64,000 nt of DNA from Marinobacter litoralis (GCF_003336705.1 NZ_QMDL01000001.1:992001-1056000), one strand, 5' to 3'; shown: positions 48,184 through 57,494, counted from the stretch's first letter. The notes: generated by a model not told the origin, from the letters alone. A program made the numbers and translations.

Positions 48184-49392
48184 ATGAACTCGCGCACCGA
48201 GCGCATTTTGATCATTGACGCCGATAAACGGGCCCGCTCGGACCTGTCAAGATACCTGGAAGCCCGAGGCTTCTATGTGAGTGCTTGTCCGGATATTGGT
48301 GCGGCCCGCAGCTTGTTCACCGAGAACATTCCCGACGTCATTTTTGCCGACTTGCCCCCCGGTGTTATCGAAGACCTCAATCGCCGCCTGGACTCGATCG
48401 GCAGCTATACGCCCATTGTCGCTTATACCGATAGTACCTCCAGTATCGAGGTGGTCGAGCTGCTTCGCGCAGGCGCCGAGGACATTGTGCTCAAGCCCTG
48501 TCATGACAGCAAAGACGTGTTGGATGATGTCATCGAAAAACTGTTCGACCGGATTCGCGTGAATCGCCTTAACAAGCTTTATCGGGAAGAGCTTGAAGAA
48601 GCGAACGTCGATCTCCGTAGCGGTATTGCCGAACTTCGGGCAGATCAAAACGCAGGCCGGAAGGTGCAGCTGAAAATGCTGCCTGACCATCGTCAGGAAA
48701 TTTGCGGGCTGCATGCCGATTACCTGATCAAACCGTCTTTGTACTTGAGCGGTGATTTCCTGGACTACATCCGGCTAACGCAAGACAAAGTCCTGGTGTA
48801 CATCGCCGATGTATCCGGCCACGGTGCAAGCTCCGCGTTCGTCACGGTATTGCTCAAAAACCTGACCAACCGGCTGAAGCGCAATCTGCGGCGACAGTCC
48901 AGCGATGACATCATGCATCCGCAACGCATTCTGGAGCGTATTAACTCAGAGTTGATGGACACCGGGTTGGGCAAACACGTGACTGTGTTTGTCGGCATTA
49001 TTACGTTGTCTGAGCGAACACTGAGTTACGCGGTGGGGGCGCATTTCCCCATGCCCATATTGTCTTTTGACGATGGCGAGACACGGTTTTTGGAAGGCAG
49101 CGGCCTGCCCGTCGGTTTATTTGAAGACCCGGAGTGGGAGTTATATCAGGTTAAACTTGACCGGCCGTTCCGGCTTTTACTGTTCTCGGATGGCATTTTG
49201 GAAGTCATTCCAGACAAAAGTCTTGATGAAAAGGAGCGTACGCTACTTGAACTCGTATCAGGAGGTAGTCACACTATCGCATCGCTGAGCGAGGCTTTGG
49301 GGTTAAAAAACATCTCGGAGCTGCCAGACGATATAGCGATAGTATCGGTAACTGACCAGTTAACTGGTTCAGATCAAACGTCGTCGACTTAG
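48184..49392 (+). CDS. Response regulator fused to PP2C-type phosphatase (HsbR-like)
   Basis: A 402-residue signalling protein. The N-terminal receiver has Asp12, phospho-acceptor Asp56 (IFADLPP) and Lys104 (VLKPC). A coiled linker follows (about 120-160), then a SpoIIE/PP2C serine phosphatase domain (about 190-395) with metal ligands in SGDFLDYI, IADVSGHGAS and LFSDGILEV, plus LPDDIAIVSV. It probably dephosphorylates the STAS protein encoded next. Pseudomonas HsbR additionally has a C-terminal histidine-kinase-like anti-sigma domain, which is absent here. Receiver phosphorylation would come from an unlinked hybrid kinase. Confidence 0.87.
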   Translation: MNSRTERILIIDADKRARSDLSRYLEARGFYVSACPDIGAARSLFTENIPDVIFADLPPGVIEDLNRRLDSIGSYTPIVAYTDSTSSIEVVELLRAGAEDIVLKPCHDSKDVLDDVIEKLFDRIRVNRLNKLYREELEEANVDLRSGIAELRADQNAGRKVQLKMLPDHRQEICGLHADYLIKPSLYLSGDFLDYIRLTQDKVLVYIADVSGHGASSAFVTVLLKNLTNRLKRNLRRQSSDDIMHPQRILERINSELMDTGLGKHVTVFVGIITLSERTLSYAVGAHFPMPILSFDDGETRFLEGSGLPVGLFEDPEWELYQVKLDRPFRLLLFSDGILEVIPDKSLDEKERTLLELVSGGSHTIASLSEALGLKNISELPDDIAIVSVTDQLTGSDQTSST

Positions 49393-49407
49393 TGGCACTG
49401 TAAAAAA

Positions 49408-49899
49408 ATGGCTGGTTATAAAATCCTGCAAGCAGATAAGCAGGGAATATACGTCCTGAAGTTTATTGGAGAAATCCGGCTGAACCTGTGTTCGACGCTG
49501 GACAATCTCGTCGAGTCCATCACCCGGGACCCGGACTTCAAAACGGTCGTGATCGATCTCACTGAAACGGAGATCGTTGATAGTACAACGCTCGGGCTGC
49601 TAGCCAAGATAGCGTTGGCGGCATACAAACAGAGCCACTTTCTTCCGACTCTGATATCTACTAATCCTGATGTCACACGCATCATCTCGTCTATGGGCTT
49701 CGACAAGATTTTTATCATTGTTCGCGAACCCGCTTCCCGCATTGAAGACCTTGAAGAAATTCCTGTCCTGAAGGCCAGCGAACAACAAGTTCGCGAAAAA
49801 GTGCTCGACGCTCACAAGGTGTTGATGGGCATGAACAGCAAAAACCGGGAAGAATTCAAGAACCTCGTCAAAGCACTTGAGTGTGAAGAGCCCGGCTGA
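49408..49899 (+). CDS. STAS-domain anti-sigma factor antagonist (HsbA-like)
   Basis: A 163-residue partner-switching protein. The STAS core shows FIGEIRLNLCSTLDNLVESI and VVIDLTETEIVDSTTLGLLA, with the phosphorylatable Ser59 in DST. A C-terminal helical extension (about 110-163) is characteristic of HsbA-type proteins in Pseudomonas, which link to FlgM or other anti-sigma factors and control motility and biofilm. It lies 15 bp after the phosphatase gene. A hairpin-like repeat (49891-49897 with 49913-49919) overlaps its stop. Confidence 0.87.
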   Translation: MAGYKILQADKQGIYVLKFIGEIRLNLCSTLDNLVESITRDPDFKTVVIDLTETEIVDSTTLGLLAKIALAAYKQSHFLPTLISTNPDVTRIISSMGFDKIFIIVREPASRIEDLEEIPVLKASEQQVREKVLDAHKVLMGMNSKNREEFKNLVKALECEEPG

Positions 49900-49949
49900 T
49901 TCAACCTTCCAAAGCCGGGTCTTGCCTGACACGAACCTACGGAAACACT

Positions 49950-51011
49950 ATGCCAGAAAACGTAACGCCGGAATCTGATGTGGCGAAAAAGCAAAACGTT
50001 GCAGTCCTTGGTGGCGGCAGTTTCGGAACTGCTATGGCCAAGGTGCTTGGTGAGAATGGCCATGCCGTGCATTTTTGGATGCGCGACGAAGGGCAGGTTG
50101 AAGAAATACGCACCACCCGTATAAATGCACGCTACATGCCCGACATCGTTCTTGAAGGCGAGATCTTGCCCACAACGGATCTCGCTAAAGCCGTCGAAAG
50201 CGCCGATGTGGTTTTTGTGGCCATTCCGTCGAAGGCGTTCCGTTCGGTGATTCGAGACAACAGCGGCGTGTTCAAAGACGACCAGATTGTCGTCAGCCTG
50301 ACCAAAGGCATTGAACAACAAGGCTTCAAGCTGATGAGCGAAATTCTGCTTGAAGAAATTCCGCGCTGCCGATCCGGTGTACTGAGCGGGCCCAACCTGG
50401 CGGGCGAGATCGTTAACCGTGAGTTGACTGCAACGGTAATTGCCGCGAAAGATCCGGCTGTTCGCCATACTGTGCAGGAGTTACTTGGCTGCGATTACTT
50501 CCGGGTGTACGCCAACGTTGATGTTTACGGGGTTGAGTTGGCGGGTGCTCTTAAAAACATCTACGCCATCGTGGCTGGGTTGGCATCGGCTCAAAATCTT
50601 GGCGAGAACGCCAAAGCCATGCTGATTACTCGTGGGCTGGCGGAAATGAGCCGGTTTGCGGTGAGCCTGGGAGCTAACCCGATGACCTTCATGGGATTAG
50701 CCGGCGTGGGCGATCTGATTGCTACCTGCACCTCGAGCAAAAGCCGGAACTTTCGGGTGGGCTACGCCGTGGGTACGGGCAAGAAACTGGATGAAGCGGC
50801 TGAAGAATTGGGTCAGGTTGCAGAAGGCATCTATACTCTTAAGTTAGTAAGAGAGAAATCTGAAGCGATTGGCATTCACATGCCGTTGGTACGAGGGTTG
50901 TACGAGATTCTATACAACGATGCGCCGATTGAGGTCGTTATCAAAAATCTGATGAATGCCGTTCAAAACTCGGATGTAGAATTCATTCTGCCTCGTACAG
51001 TGGCCCAGTAA
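49950..51011 (+). CDS. gpsA: NAD(P)H-dependent glycerol-3-phosphate dehydrogenase
   Basis: Makes sn-glycerol-3-phosphate from dihydroxyacetone phosphate for phospholipid synthesis. The Rossmann motif VAVLGGGSFGTAMAKVLGE is at about 17-35. Catalytic Lys lies in GALKNIYAIVAGLA (near residue 200), and the substrate block is GLAGVGDLIATCTSSKSRN. The protein is 353 residues, slightly longer than average because of a 15-residue N-terminal tail. SixA follows after 27 bp on the same strand. Confidence 0.96.
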   Translation: MPENVTPESDVAKKQNVAVLGGGSFGTAMAKVLGENGHAVHFWMRDEGQVEEIRTTRINARYMPDIVLEGEILPTTDLAKAVESADVVFVAIPSKAFRSVIRDNSGVFKDDQIVVSLTKGIEQQGFKLMSEILLEEIPRCRSGVLSGPNLAGEIVNRELTATVIAAKDPAVRHTVQELLGCDYFRVYANVDVYGVELAGALKNIYAIVAGLASAQNLGENAKAMLITRGLAEMSRFAVSLGANPMTFMGLAGVGDLIATCTSSKSRNFRVGYAVGTGKKLDEAAEELGQVAEGIYTLKLVREKSEAIGIHMPLVRGLYEILYNDAPIEVVIKNLMNAVQNSDVEFILPRTVAQ

Positions 51012-51038
51012 TCCAGCGAACTGGACGAGGAGAGTCTT

Positions 51039-51488
51039 ATGCAACTGATCATCATGCGCCACGGTGAGGCAGGCAGGCACTCCCTTGATCACGAGCGGGA
51101 GCTGACCGAAGTCGGGCGAAAGCAGGCCGCCAATGTGGCGGAGAAAATTGCGCAATCCGATTCCAAACCCAGCGTTATTTGGTGTAGTCCATACATCCGC
51201 GCACGGCAGACGGCGGCTATCGTCGGCGACATACTGGGCGTTCCTGTGAAAGAGAAATCCTTCATCACACCGGATGATGACCCGGGGCGGTGTCTGGATG
51301 CGTTGCTCGAAAACAAAGAGTCGCCGTTGATGCTGGTATCCCACATGCCCCTGGTGGGCAGTCTCACCACGCTGTTATCGGACGGCCACCGCAATGGCAT
51401 GCCGTTCATGACGGCACAGGCGGTTGTGCTCGATATGCCGGTGGTAGGCCCGGACTGTGCCACCTTGAAAACTCAGTTTTTGCCCTGA
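51039..51488 (+). CDS. sixA: Phosphohistidine phosphatase SixA
   Basis: Small histidine-phosphatase-fold enzyme (149 residues) that removes phosphate from histidine, for example on Hpt domains or PTS proteins. The catalytic RHGEAG has His8, and the second conserved His lies in MLVSHMPLVGSL (near residue 105). AGGAGAG lies 4 nt before the ATG. It is probably co-transcribed with gpsA. Confidence 0.93.
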   Translation: MQLIIMRHGEAGRHSLDHERELTEVGRKQAANVAEKIAQSDSKPSVIWCSPYIRARQTAAIVGDILGVPVKEKSFITPDDDPGRCLDALLENKESPLMLVSHMPLVGSLTTLLSDGHRNGMPFMTAQAVVLDMPVVGPDCATLKTQFLP

Positions 51489-51532
51489 TTGTTCTTCCTG
51501 CCGTCCTTATTTCTCTAGATTACTGAGCCGTT

Positions 51533-52429
51533 ATGTACAGTTTTCCGATTGAATACATTGAGCCCGTCTTTCGGCCGCCAAGTGAAGCAAAGTCTCTCAT
51601 CTTACCGGTGACGAATGGCTGCTCGTGGAACCAATGTACGTTCTGCGAGATGTATACCCAGCCCCAAAAGAAATTCCGAGCCAGAAAGCCTGCGGATGTT
51701 CGGGCGGACATAGAAAAAGCAGCCAAGGCATTCGGCAGCGTTCCCCGGGTATTTCTGGCCGATGGCGATGCCATGGTATTGCCGACACGACGGTTACTCG
51801 AAATCCTCCACGAATTGAAAGAGGCTTTTCCGGGGCTGCAGCGAGTCTCCAGTTACTGTTTGCCACGAAATTTGGCTAAGAAGTCCGTCGAGGACTTGAT
51901 AGCTCTTCGTGAAGCTGGATTGGGCATTCTGTACGTTGGCATGGAGTCCGGTGACGACGAAGTACTGCGCCGAATCAATAAAGGCGAGACCTGGGAATCT
52001 ACCCGTTCAGCCCTGGAAAAGATCAAACAAGCGGGCTTAACCAGTTCCGTGATGGTGCTTAACGGGCTAGGCGGTAAAACCTTGTCACGTCAGCACGCGA
52101 TTAACACCGCGACTTTGTGTAACGAAACCCAGCCGGATTTTCTGTCGACATTGGTTGTCAGTTTTCCTCAGGGCGAAGAACGCTTCCGTGAGGGGTTTGG
52201 CGACGATTTCGAGCCGCTTGATCAGCGTGGGCTGTTTGAAGAAATTCAAGTGTTCCTCGAGCACTTAGAGCTGGAGAACACCACCTTCCGAAGCGATCAT
52301 GCCTCGAACTATCTGGTGCTCAAAGGGACGTTAGGCCAAGACAAACAGCGCTTACTGGATCAGGTGAATCTCGCCATCACCAAGCCGGGTGCCGTACCTT
52401 TGAGGCCAGAGTCTATGCGAGGTCTGTGA
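51533..52429 (+). CDS. Radical SAM protein with CX4CX2C motif
   Basis: A 298-residue protein of COG1032 type. The cluster-binding motif is GCSWNQCTFCEMY at about residues 29-41, i.e. CX4CX2C rather than the usual CX3CX2C. This spacing occurs in this subgroup, and it includes the downstream aromatic residue. The SAM and barrel features YVGMESGDDEVLRRINKGE and SSVMVLNGLGGK follow. No B12 domain is present. The substrate is unknown. It lies between sixA and a DUF1285 gene, which give no pathway hint. Confidence 0.85.
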   Translation: MYSFPIEYIEPVFRPPSEAKSLILPVTNGCSWNQCTFCEMYTQPQKKFRARKPADVRADIEKAAKAFGSVPRVFLADGDAMVLPTRRLLEILHELKEAFPGLQRVSSYCLPRNLAKKSVEDLIALREAGLGILYVGMESGDDEVLRRINKGETWESTRSALEKIKQAGLTSSVMVLNGLGGKTLSRQHAINTATLCNETQPDFLSTLVVSFPQGEERFREGFGDDFEPLDQRGLFEEIQVFLEHLELENTTFRSDHASNYLVLKGTLGQDKQRLLDQVNLAITKPGAVPLRPESMRGL

Positions 52430-52462
52430 TATGGCCCGTTCCCAAGTAAAAGGAGTTCACCC

Positions 52463-53029
52463 GTGAGCACAAAGCCAGAAGACATTGCCAAGGTTGTTAG
52501 CGAGCACTCGAATGAGCGCAGCCTGCCGCCGCTGGATAAATGGAACCCGGAGCTATCCGGAGACATGGATCTTGTGATCACGCGTGATGGCCAGTGGGTT
52601 TTCAAGGGCAACCCGATTGAGCGGGAAGCCATAGTGAAGCTTTTCTCGACCATTTTACGCCGTGAAGACGACGGTCACTATTATCTTGTCACCCCTGTCG
52701 AAAAATGGCGTATTCAGGTAGAAGATACACCCTTGCTGGCGCACACGCTCACAGCAGCGGGAGAAGGCGAGAACCAAATCCTGAGTCTCACAACCAACAT
52801 GGGTGAAACCCTAGAAGTTGGCAGCGACCATGTTTTGCGGGTTGAAAGCTATCCCGATTCCGAGGAGCCCAGGCCCACAATTCTTGTGCGTCATGGGGTT
52901 GAAGCCCGCCTGCAAACCAGTGCTTTTTACGATTTGGTGGCGGTTGCTGAAGAGCACGAGATCGACGGAATCACCGTTGTAGGTGTGATGAGTCGCGGAA
53001 ATTTCTGGAAAATCGGGCAGGGCGGTTGA
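52463..53029 (+). CDS. DUF1285 family protein
   Basis: A 188-residue cytosolic protein of unknown function. The start is a GTG at 52463 with AGGAG seven bases upstream. Family features: PPLDKWNPELSGDMDLVITR, GQWVFKGNPIEREAIVKLFS, DDGHYYLVTPVEKWRIQVED. It may form one transcript with the radical SAM gene 33 bp upstream. Nothing in it identifies a catalytic site. Confidence 0.88.
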   Translation: MSTKPEDIAKVVSEHSNERSLPPLDKWNPELSGDMDLVITRDGQWVFKGNPIEREAIVKLFSTILRREDDGHYYLVTPVEKWRIQVEDTPLLAHTLTAAGEGENQILSLTTNMGETLEVGSDHVLRVESYPDSEEPRPTILVRHGVEARLQTSAFYDLVAVAEEHEIDGITVVGVMSRGNFWKIGQGG

Positions 53030-53229
53030 AAAGCCCTGAGCCGTCTCCATAAATGAAGGTAGAAAACGCAGTCTGTCACTTGTTAAACTGTGGTTTCTTT
53101 CTTGTTATCGAGCCAGGCTCTCTAACGAGGCCGGTGGTCGTTAGTCCCTCTGTGCAGTGCATCTGTTCACGTTCCTTTCGATTACCTCCATTTTAAATAC
53201 ATAGTCACTGCGACTTGCAAGGAGATCAC

Positions 53230-53691
53230 ATGGCCCAACCACGTGTTGTCACCATCCATTACACGCTTACCAACGACCAGGGAGAGCAGCTTGACTCCTC
53301 CCGTGTAGAAGGCCGTGAGCCTCTGTCTTACCTGGAAGGTGCACAGAACATCATCGGTGGACTGGAAAGCGCACTGAACGAAAAGAACGCTGGCGATCAG
53401 GTTAAAGTGTCTGTAGCGCCTGCTGAAGGCTACGGCGAAGTTAACGAAGAGCTGATCCAGCCTGTTCCTCGCTCCGCTTTCGAAGGTGTAGACACCATCG
53501 AGCCGGGCATGCAGTTCCAAGCACAGACTCCGGGCGGCCCTCAGGTTGTTCGTGTTGTTGAAGTGAGCGAAGAAACTGTCACGATCGATGCAAACCACCC
53601 GCTGGCGGGTGAGACTCTGCACTTCGACGTGGAAGTTGTAGAAGCTCGCGAAGCAACTGACGAAGAGCAAGAGCACGGTCACGTGCACTGA
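53230..53691 (+). CDS. FKBP-type peptidyl-prolyl isomerase, SlyD-like
   Basis: Folding helper of 153 residues from the ATG at 53230, with GGAG five bases upstream; the frame opens 15 bases earlier. SlyD layout: FKBP strands at both ends (VVTIHYTLTNDQGEQLDSSR; VRVVEVSEETVTIDANHPLAGETLHFDVEVV) with the insert-in-flap chaperone domain between (about 75-125). The metal-binding tail is reduced to EEQEHGHVH, so nickel binding is probably weaker than in E. coli SlyD. A 200-bp gap upstream should hold its promoter. Confidence 0.93.
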   Translation: MAQPRVVTIHYTLTNDQGEQLDSSRVEGREPLSYLEGAQNIIGGLESALNEKNAGDQVKVSVAPAEGYGEVNEELIQPVPRSAFEGVDTIEPGMQFQAQTPGGPQVVRVVEVSEETVTIDANHPLAGETLHFDVEVVEAREATDEEQEHGHVH

Positions 53692-53711
53692 TCTCTTCCG
53701 AAAGGTTGATC

Positions 53712-53742
53712 AAAAACGGCTCCTTTGGGAGCCGTTTTTTTT
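53712..53742 (+). terminator. Intrinsic terminator after the slyD-like gene
   Basis: Stem CGGCTCC/GGAGCCG (53717-53723 with 53728-53734), extended by A-T pairs, loop TTTG, followed by T8. Confidence 0.95.
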
Positions 53743-53757
53743 ATGTTTGTAAAACGC

Positions 53758-53786
53758 AAAAAAGCCGGGAAAATCCCGGCTTTTTT
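53758..53786 (-). terminator. Intrinsic terminator after the ETF-QO gene
   Basis: A 13-bp stem (53758-53770 with 53774-53786) flanked by A and T runs. It lies just after the minus-strand stop at 53807 and could act in both directions. Confidence 0.93.
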
Positions 53787-53806
53787 GGTTATATCAGAAC
53801 ATTTTC

Positions 53807-55459
53807 TTACATGTTCGGATAATTTGGTCCGCCACTGCCTTCTGGCGTCACCCAAGTGATGTTCTGTGAAGGATCCTTGATGTCACAGGTCTTACAGTGC
53901 ACACAGTTCTGGGCGTTAATCTGGAACTTCTTGCCGCTTCCGTCTTCGGCCTCAACCACTTCGTACACGCCAGCCGGGCAGTAACGCTGCGCAGGCTCGT
54001 CGTACTTCGGCAGGTTAACCTGCAACGGAATATCCGGGTCGGTCAGCTTCAAGTGAATCGGCTGATCTTCCTCGTGGTTAGTGTTCGAAATGAACACAGA
54101 GGTCAAGCGGTCGAAGGTCAACACGTTATCCGGCTTCGGATAGTTGATCGGCTTGCACTCAGCGGCAGGCTTCATGGTTGCGTAATCCGGCGTGGTATCA
54201 CGGAACGTGAACGGCAGGCTGCCGCGCAGGATGTTCTGTTCAACGAAGGCAATAGCGCCGCCAACGAAGTTGCCGAATTTGTGCATGGCCGGGCCAAAGT
54301 TACGCTCAGCGTATAGCTCTTTGTACAACCAGCTGTCTTCAAAACGCTTCGCGAAGCTGGTGATCTCTTCGCCGTTTTTGCCTTCTTTCAACGCTTCAAA
54401 TACCGCTTCAGCGCCCAACAGGCCAGACTTCATGGCGGTGTGGGAACCTTTAATCTTGGAGCTGTTCAGCGTACCGGCGTCACAGCCCAGCAGCAGACCA
54501 CCCGGGAAGCTCATCTTCGGCAGAGCGTTGTAGCCGCCTTTGGTGATAGCGCGAGCACCGTAAGCAACGCGTTTACCGCCTTCCAGGTACTTCTTCACTT
54601 CTGGGTGATGCTTGAGGCGCTGGAACTCTTCAAACGGGCTCAGGTGCGGGTTGCTGTAAGACAGGTCCGTGATCAGACCCACATACACCTGACCACCTTC
54701 CAGGTGATACAGGAAAGAACCGCCGGTAGAGCCGGATTCGTTCAGCGGCCAGCCAGTGGTGTGAACAACCAGGCCTGGCTCGTGCTTAGCCGGATCGATG
54801 TCCCACAGTTCTTTGATGCCGATGCCGTAATGCTGTGGATCTTTGCCTTCGTCGAGCTTGAAATCGTTAATCAGGCGCTTGCCCAGGTGACCACGACAGC
54901 CTTCGGTGAACAGGGTGTACTTGGCGCGCAGTTCCATGCCCGGCATGTAGCCGTCTTTCTGGGAGCCGTCACGGGCTACGCCCATATCGCCAGTGATAAT
55001 ACCTTTAACCTGGCCATCTTCTACGATGGTTTCTGAAGCGGCGAAGCCTGGGTATACCTCTACGCCCAGCTGTTCGGCCTGTTCGGCCAACCAGCGGCAC
55101 AGGTTGCCAAGGCTGATGATGTAGTTGCCGTGGTTGTGCATGTTCTTGGGCACAAACGCGTTCGGAATCTTGGTGGCTTTTTCCTGATCTTTCAGCAGGA
55201 AAATATCGTCCCGGGTAACCGGAGTGTTCAGAGGCGCGCCTCTTTCTTTCCAGTCAGGGAAGAGTTCGTTCAGAGCGGTCGGTTCGAAAACGGTACCGGC
55301 GAGGATATGTGCACCAACCTCGGAACCTTTCTCTACTACACAAACAGTCAGTTCTTCACCGGCTTCCTGGGCCAGTTGCATGACTCGGCAGGCTGCCGAC
55401 AGTCCCGCAGGGCCGCCGCCTACGATCAGAACATCAAATTCCATCGATTCGCGTTCCAC
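53807..55459 (-). CDS. Electron transfer flavoprotein-ubiquinone oxidoreductase
   Basis: Membrane-associated enzyme that takes electrons from reduced ETF (from acyl-CoA and other dehydrogenases) to ubiquinone. FAD motif VLIVGGGPAGLSAACRVMQL near the N-terminus. The 4Fe-4S cysteines are near the C-terminus: RYCPAGVYEV and NAQNCVHCKTCDIKDP. The quinone-binding region EGGKRVAYGARAITKGGYN is present. 550 residues, standard. The start is a GTG at 55459 with GGAG 6 nt upstream. It diverges from etfBA; the shared gap carries a perfect 20-bp palindrome. Confidence 0.96.
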   Translation of the reverse strand: MERESMEFDVLIVGGGPAGLSAACRVMQLAQEAGEELTVCVVEKGSEVGAHILAGTVFEPTALNELFPDWKERGAPLNTPVTRDDIFLLKDQEKATKIPNAFVPKNMHNHGNYIISLGNLCRWLAEQAEQLGVEVYPGFAASETIVEDGQVKGIITGDMGVARDGSQKDGYMPGMELRAKYTLFTEGCRGHLGKRLINDFKLDEGKDPQHYGIGIKELWDIDPAKHEPGLVVHTTGWPLNESGSTGGSFLYHLEGGQVYVGLITDLSYSNPHLSPFEEFQRLKHHPEVKKYLEGGKRVAYGARAITKGGYNALPKMSFPGGLLLGCDAGTLNSSKIKGSHTAMKSGLLGAEAVFEALKEGKNGEEITSFAKRFEDSWLYKELYAERNFGPAMHKFGNFVGGAIAFVEQNILRGSLPFTFRDTTPDYATMKPAAECKPINYPKPDNVLTFDRLTSVFISNTNHEEDQPIHLKLTDPDIPLQVNLPKYDEPAQRYCPAGVYEVVEAEDGSGKKFQINAQNCVHCKTCDIKDPSQNITWVTPEGSGGPNYPNM

Positions 55460-55786
55460 GTTGGTCTCCTCACTACAGCTTTAATGAATGTTATTTTCCG
55501 AAGGATAACGCATTTGACAAATCAAACAAACGTTTGTTTGAAATTTGCATTCACCTTTGGCATTGTACGTATACACCGAAATATCGTGTGTTTTGAGTCG
55601 ATTTTTAGTATCGTCTCATTGCCTGGCCGGGTCAACCCGGTCGATTGGCCGTGAACGCAGGCCTGGAGCGTCGGATGGGGCAATTCCCCCTTCTGTTTTA
55701 ACCTGCAGTATTGTCATGCTTTATGTGGCAGGCGCTCTTTTTAGCACTGTGCATCATTAAACCCATTGTAGAAGAACGAGGAATCT
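55460..55786. other. 327-bp divergent control region of the ETF genes
   Basis: Contains the 20-bp palindrome at 55521-55540, a TTGACA at 55513-55518, and a short hairpin CCGGG-TCAA-CCCGG (55627-55640) on the etfB side. No gene of its own is visible. Confidence 0.7.
55521..55540. promoter_or_regulatory. Perfect palindrome, probable PsrA/TetR-type operator
   Basis: A perfect 20-bp palindrome containing CAAAC-N4-GTTTG twice in overlap (55522-55535 and 55526-55539). It matches the reported PsrA consensus (G/C)AAAC-N2-4-GTTT(G/C). PsrA is a fatty-acid-responsive TetR regulator known to control etf genes in Pseudomonas. Confidence 0.75.
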
Positions 55787-56536
55787 ATGAAGGTTCTGGT
55801 CGCTGTAAAACGAGTTATCGACTACAACGTAAAGGTGCGCGTCAAGCCGGACAACACCGGTGTTGACCTCGCCAACGTCAAAATGGCAATGAACCCGTTC
55901 TGCGAAATCGCAGTTGAAGAAGCGGTTCGTTTGAAAGAAAAAGGCGTTGCCACCGAAATCGTTGTTGTATCCATTGGCCCGAAGGCCTCCCAGGAGCAAA
56001 TCCGTACCGCTCTGGCACTGGGCGCTGACCGTGGTATTCACATCGAGACTGACGAAGAAGTACAGTCCCTCGAAGCGGCCAAGCTGCTGAAAGCTGTCGT
56101 TGAGAAAGAAGAGCCGAAGCTGGTTATTCTGGGTAAACAGTCCATCGATTCCGACAACAACCAAACTGGCCAGATGCTGGCCGCTCTGACCGGCATGGGT
56201 CAGGGTACTTTCGCTTCTGAAGTAGTTGTTGACGGCGAAAAAGTTAACGTAACCCGTGAAGTAGACGGCGGTCTGATGACTGTTGCTCTGAACTTGCCAG
56301 CGGTTGTTACCACTGACTTGCGTCTGAACGAGCCGCGCTACGCTTCTTTGCCGAACATCATGAAGGCCAAGAAGAAGCCCCTCGAGACAGTAAGCGCAGC
56401 TGATCTGGGCGTTGAAATCGCACCTCGTCTGTCCACCCTGAAAGTAGAAGCGCCTGCTTCACGTCAGGCTGGTATCAAGGTGGCTGACGTTGCTGAGCTG
56501 GTGGATAAACTGAAGAACGAAGCGAAGGTGATCTAA
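55787..56536 (+). CDS. etfB: Electron transfer flavoprotein beta subunit
   Basis: AMP-binding subunit of the heterodimeric ETF that collects electrons from acyl-CoA dehydrogenases. Family blocks: [20 protein letters not shown] at the N-terminus, [19 protein letters not shown], and the recognition/AMP segment [20 protein letters not shown] near residue 123. 249 residues, typical. The etfA ATG follows the stop directly. Confidence 0.96.
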   Translation: MKVLVAVKRVIDYNVKVRVKPDNTGVDLANVKMAMNPFCEIAVEEAVRLKEKGVATEIVVVSIGPKASQEQIRTALALGADRGIHIETDEEVQSLEAAKLLKAVVEKEEPKLVILGKQSIDSDNNQTGQMLAALTGMGQGTFASEVVVDGEKVNVTREVDGGLMTVALNLPAVVTTDLRLNEPRYASLPNIMKAKKKPLETVSAADLGVEIAPRLSTLKVEAPASRQAGIKVADVAELVDKLKNEAKVI

Positions 56537-57478
56537 ATGAGCATCCTGGTAATTGCTGAACACGACAACAGCAGCCTGAAGCAGGCTACTCTGAACGTTG
56601 TAGCGGCAGCCAAGGCCATCGGTGGTGACATCGACGTGCTGGTTGCTGGTGAAAACGTAGGTGCCGTCGCTGAAGCCGCTGCAAAAGCCGAAGGCGTAAA
56701 CAAGGTTCTGGTTGCTGACAACGCTGCCTACGGCCACTTCCTGGCTGAAAACCTGGGTGAGCTTGTTGCTGAAGTAGGTAAGGGCTACAGCCACATCCTG
56801 ACCTCTGCTGGCACCACTGGTAAAGACTTCATGCCTCGCGTTGCTGCGCTGCTGGACGTTGCCCAGGTTTCTGACATCATCCGTGTTGAATCTGAAGACA
56901 CGTTTGTTCGTCCGATCTACGCGGGTAACGCCATCGCGACTGTTAAAGCTAGCGACAGCATCAAAGTTGTTACTGTTCGTCCGACTGGTTTCGACCCGGT
57001 AGCTGCTGAAGGCGGTTCTGCTTCTGTAGAACAGCTTGACGTTGTTAAAGACGCTGGACTGTCGTCTTTCGTAGGCGAAGAAAAGGCTAAGTCTGACCGT
57101 CCTGACCTGGCCTCTGCCGGCATTGTTATCTCCGGCGGCCGTGGCATGCAGAACGGCGAAAACTTCAAGATGCTTGAGCAAGTAGCTGACCTGATGGGCG
57201 CTGCTGTAGGTGCTTCCCGTGCCGCAGTTGACGCTGGCTTCGTACCGAACGACATGCAGGTAGGCCAGACTGGTAAGATCGTTGCGCCTCAGCTGTACGT
57301 AGCGGTTGGTATCTCTGGTGCTATCCAGCACTTGGCAGGTATGTCTGACTCCAAAGTGATCGTTGCGATCAACAAGGACGAAGAAGCTCCGATCTTCCAG
57401 GTTGCCGATTACGGCCTGGTAGCGGATCTGTTCGAAGCTGTTCCTCAGCTTGAAGAAGAGCTGAAGAAAGTTCTGTAA
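56537..57478 (+). CDS. etfA: Electron transfer flavoprotein alpha subunit
   Basis: FAD-binding subunit of ETF. The C-terminal FAD domain shows [40 protein letters not shown], and [20 protein letters not shown]. 313 residues, usual. It starts immediately after the etfB stop. The codons in etfBA look strongly biased, suggesting high expression. A strong terminator follows. Confidence 0.96.
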   Translation: MSILVIAEHDNSSLKQATLNVVAAAKAIGGDIDVLVAGENVGAVAEAAAKAEGVNKVLVADNAAYGHFLAENLGELVAEVGKGYSHILTSAGTTGKDFMPRVAALLDVAQVSDIIRVESEDTFVRPIYAGNAIATVKASDSIKVVTVRPTGFDPVAAEGGSASVEQLDVVKDAGLSSFVGEEKAKSDRPDLASAGIVISGGRGMQNGENFKMLEQVADLMGAAVGASRAAVDAGFVPNDMQVGQTGKIVAPQLYVAVGISGAIQHLAGMSDSKVIVAINKDEEAPIFQVADYGLVADLFEAVPQLEEELKKVL

Positions 57479-57494
57479 CTTGCTGATCTCTTAG

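Noticed and set aside
49812..50468. 218-codon minus-strand frame opposite the end of the STAS gene and the start of gpsA
   Set aside because: Both plus-strand genes carry clear family motifs; the antisense frame has no ribosome site or protein pattern.
56459..57331. Long open frame (290 codons) on the minus strand opposite etfA
   Set aside because: It is fully antisense to etfA, whose strong codon bias keeps the opposite frame open. It has no ribosome site and no recognisable protein pattern.
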